From the NCBI RefSeq assembly GCF_042453785.1, contig NC_091673.1, positions 17,269,501-17,333,500 of the forward strand: a stretch of 64,000 nucleotides of DNA, written 5' to 3'. Made by a program: the position numbers and the translations under genes. The notes below the pieces were generated by a model. The model was not told the DNA's origin, did not search any database, and was given only the letters and a program-made list of their open reading frames with translations. Positions 61,249-64,000 of this stretch are shown one piece after another (the first letter of the stretch is position 1; the number at the start of each line of letters is the position of its first letter). Source of the DNA: Malus domestica. Taxonomy: Eukaryota; Streptophyta; Magnoliopsida; Rosales; Rosaceae.

Positions 61249-64000
61249 TGACCTCTTGGTCTTCTCCTTGCGCCTATCAAGCTGTGCTTCAAATTCCTCC
61301 GCTAAACGTTCTACGTCAGACTCTCCACTTCGAAAGAACTCGTCCCTGAGTCATCTTCAGGATAAAGCGCTCCATCTTCATGATATTCAAACAAATCTGT
61401 AACATTAAAAGTGCTCGAAATTCCCATAGATGTAGGCAGGTCCACAATATAAGCATTATCATTGATCTTCTTTAAAATCTTATACGGTCCATACTTGCGC
61501 GGCTTCAGCTTACTGTAAGTTCCATCAGGGAATCGCTCTTTTCTGAGATACACCATCACATAATCTCCCTCATTGAAAGCTTTAGCACGCCTATGCTTGT
61601 CTACAACAGCTTTGTACCTAGCATTAGTTTTGTTCAGCTTATCTCGCACTTCCTCTTTAACCTCCATAATGTCTTTAGCCATATGTTGAGCGCCTACACT
61701 AACCCCATGGGCTTTGGGAAGTTTTACCAAGTCAACGACATGCTTAGGAACTGAAGTATAGACCAAAGAGAAAGGAGACTTCCCTGTTGCACTATGAACG
61801 GCGCTGTTGTAAGCAAACTCCACTTGAGGCAAGGCAATATCCCACTTTTTTGATTTATCAACACAAACACTTCGAACCATGTTGCCAAGTGTTCTATTAG
61901 TCACCTCTGTCTGGCCATCGGTTTGTGGATGCGCTGTACTACTATGTTTCAAAGTAGTACCAAAGAGCTTCCATAGGGTAATCCAAAAGTGACTGAGAAA
62001 TTTGGTGTCACGATCAGACGTAATAGTTTTAGGTACACCATGCAATCGCACAACCTCCCTGAAAAACAGTTTGGCTATGTGAGTAGCGTCAGAAGTCTTT
62101 CTACAAGCTATAAAGTGTGCCATCTTAGAGAACCTGTCAACCACAACAAACACAGAATCGACCCCACTTTGGGTTCGAGGAAGTCCCAACACAAAGTCCA
62201 TGGACAAATCTTGCCAAATGTCGGTAGGAACCGGTAAAGGCATATAAAGACCAGTATTTTGTGCTTGACCTTTTGACACCTGACAAACATAACACCTTTT
62301 CACGATTTTGCCAGCATCTTTCTTCAACTGAGGCCAAAAATAATGTTCCTCAATTCCTGCAATGGTTTTGTCTCTGCCTAAATGCCCACTCAAACCACCT
62401 CCATGAATATCTCGAATAAGCTTCTCTCGTAAAGATGAACTAGGAATGCACAGCCTGTTGCCTTTAAACAAATACCCATCTCTAATGTGGTAATCTGAAA
62501 CAGGTTGATTCTGAACACACTTTGCCCAAACTTCTTTGAAATCAAAATCAGCTTCATATAACTCTTTCAAAAACTCAAACCCCATAATCTCTTGTGCTAA
62601 AGTAATCAACAAGTTGGCTCTCCGACTCAAAGCATCAGCAACACGATTGAGAGATCCAGATTTATGCTTAATCACAAAAGGAAACTTTTCAAGGAAAGTG
62701 GCCCATCGTACATGCATTTTACTCACACTCTTCTGGTTGTTGATGAACTTCAAAGCTTGATGATCAGTATAAAGGATGAATTCTCGTTGCACTAGATAAT
62801 GCTCCCATTGCTTCAAAGCATGCACGACCGCATAAAATTCCTGATCATAAGTACTCCACTTTTTATGGGCTTCACTCAACTTTTCACTGAAGAATGCCAC
62901 TGGTCTTTTTTCTTGAGACAACACAGCTCCCACACCCAATCCGCTTGCATCACATTCGACCTCGAATATCTTCTCGAAATTGGGAAGGGCTAAAACCGGT
63001 GCAGTGCTAAGCTTTTCTTTAATCAACGCAAAACTCTTGTCTTGTGCTTCACCCCATTGAAACTTTCCTTGCTTGAGACACTCAGTAATAGGAGCTGTAA
63101 TGGTACTAAAGTTTCGTACAAAACGTCTGTAAAAAGTAGCAAGCCCATGGAAACTACGCAACTCACTTACGGTTTTTGGAGTAGGCCATTCTCTGATTGC
63201 ACGTACCTTGTCTTGATCCACATGAATTCCATCTTCTCTAACAATATAACCCAAAAACAGCAACTTACTTGTAAGGAATGTGCACTTCTTCAAATTAATA
63301 TAAAGTTTATTCTTTTCCAGAACATCCATAACTTGTCTCAAGTGCACTAAATGCTTTTCTTTGGTTTTACTATAAATCAGGATATCATCAAAATACACAA
63401 CAACAAATGACCCAGTAAAAGGACGCAAAACCTGGTTCATAAGTCGCATGAAAGTACTTGGTGCATTTGATAATCCGAATGGCATTACCAGCCATTCATA
63501 CAGACCATCCTTGCTTTTAAAGGCCGTCTTCCATTCATCTCCTGGTTTAATTCGAATCTGATGATAGCCACTGCGCAAATCAATTTTCGAAAACACCTTA
63601 GAACCCTCAAGAACATCCAGCATATCCTCCAACCGTGGAATTGGAAACCTATACTTGATGGTGATCTTATTAATGGCTCTACTATCAACACACATATGCC
63701 AAGTGTTATCATTTTTTGGCACTAACAAGACGGGAACTGCACAAGGACTCATACTTTCACGAATAAATCCCTTTTTCAGCAGCTCTTCAATCTTCTCCTT
63801 CAAGATTGCATTTTCTTTCGGACTCATCCGATAATGGGGTAGGTTAGGAAGGCTTGCTCCAGGGACTAAATCAATCTGATGTTGAATATCTCCCATAGGA
63901 GGAAGTTGTTCCGGTAAATCTTCAGAAATCAAATCTTCAAACTTTCTCAAAATTTCCTGCACTTCTTCAGGAATGTGGCTTGCAGCAACATCTGTCACCA
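61249..64000 (-). CDS. Ty3/gypsy polyprotein (RT-RNase H-integrase), partial at 5' end
   Basis: 895 codons open from the window edge down to 61311. Order RT, RNase H, integrase defines Ty3/gypsy. RT has '[12 protein letters not shown]' (YFDD at about 202-205) and '[12 protein letters not shown]'. RNase H has '[10 protein letters not shown]'. Integrase has an HHCC zinc region ('HLGRDKT...[10 protein letters not shown]') and the catalytic core ('[11 protein letters not shown]', '[13 protein letters not shown]', '[14 protein letters not shown]'). No chromodomain was recognised in the C-terminal part ('[13 protein letters not shown]'). After the stop at 61311, another frame continues '[18 protein letters not shown]' to a TGA near 61249, so a small frameshift may have cut off the last 25 residues. 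Gag, protease and the true start lie beyond 64000. The long open frame suggests a recent insertion. Confidence 0.93.

Overview
This is a plant nuclear window. The evidence is introns with GT..AG borders, high AT content and dense transposable elements. The genes and repeat families suggest a rosid, most likely Rosaceae of the apple/pear type; that placement is inference. No prokaryotic features were seen.

Five host genes can be read exon by exon, with frames that close at every splice junction. They are an EPFL4/5/6-type secreted peptide on the minus strand (9489-9960), a PEAPOD/TIFY4-type repressor (24951-29042, 9 exons, 349 aa), an acireductone dioxygenase of the methionine salvage cycle (31078-34002, 7 exons, 200 aa), a class A heat stress transcription factor resembling HSFA6b (38067-39702, 2 exons, 356 aa), and a dymeclin (48757-55550, 18 exons, 735 aa). 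They are unrelated in function and each looks like an independent transcription unit. Gene debris is also present: the 5' end of the HSF duplicated at 43.0 kb with its start codon lost, two exons of a broken MAP70 gene at 57.2-57.7 kb, and a second copy of the last two dymeclin exons at 59.7-60.0 kb.

Between the genes lie many transposons, several delimited to the base by target-site duplications (TSDs). 1-9.5 kb: SINE remnant, minisatellite, 1.1-kb PIF/Harbinger-like element and Mutator-like MITEs. 10.5-15.1 kb: a degenerate Ty1/copia element lacking reverse transcriptase, then two sister Mutator-like MITEs with perfect 9-bp TSDs. 16.8-24.6 kb: a 1.46-kb LTR-like element, a 0.8-kb hAT-like element, and a 3.06-kb solo-LTR-like element that carries a nested hAT element and is followed by a SINE. 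36-47 kb: two Mutator-like elements, a second copy of the 16.8-kb LTR family, and a Cassandra-type TRIM LTR carrying an antisense 5S rRNA-like segment. 58-64 kb: a truncated LTR and a Ty3/gypsy pol ORF running off the right edge.

The most interesting structure is the right-hand 9 kb. The 3' end of dymeclin plus about 0.9 kb of flank is duplicated in direct orientation 4.5 kb downstream with roughly 1% divergence. The left junction of the copy contains templated filler copied from sequence about 140 bp away. The right junction coincides exactly with the end of the Ty3/gypsy element, so the true duplication may continue beyond the window. No wholly new gene system was found; the novelty is structural.
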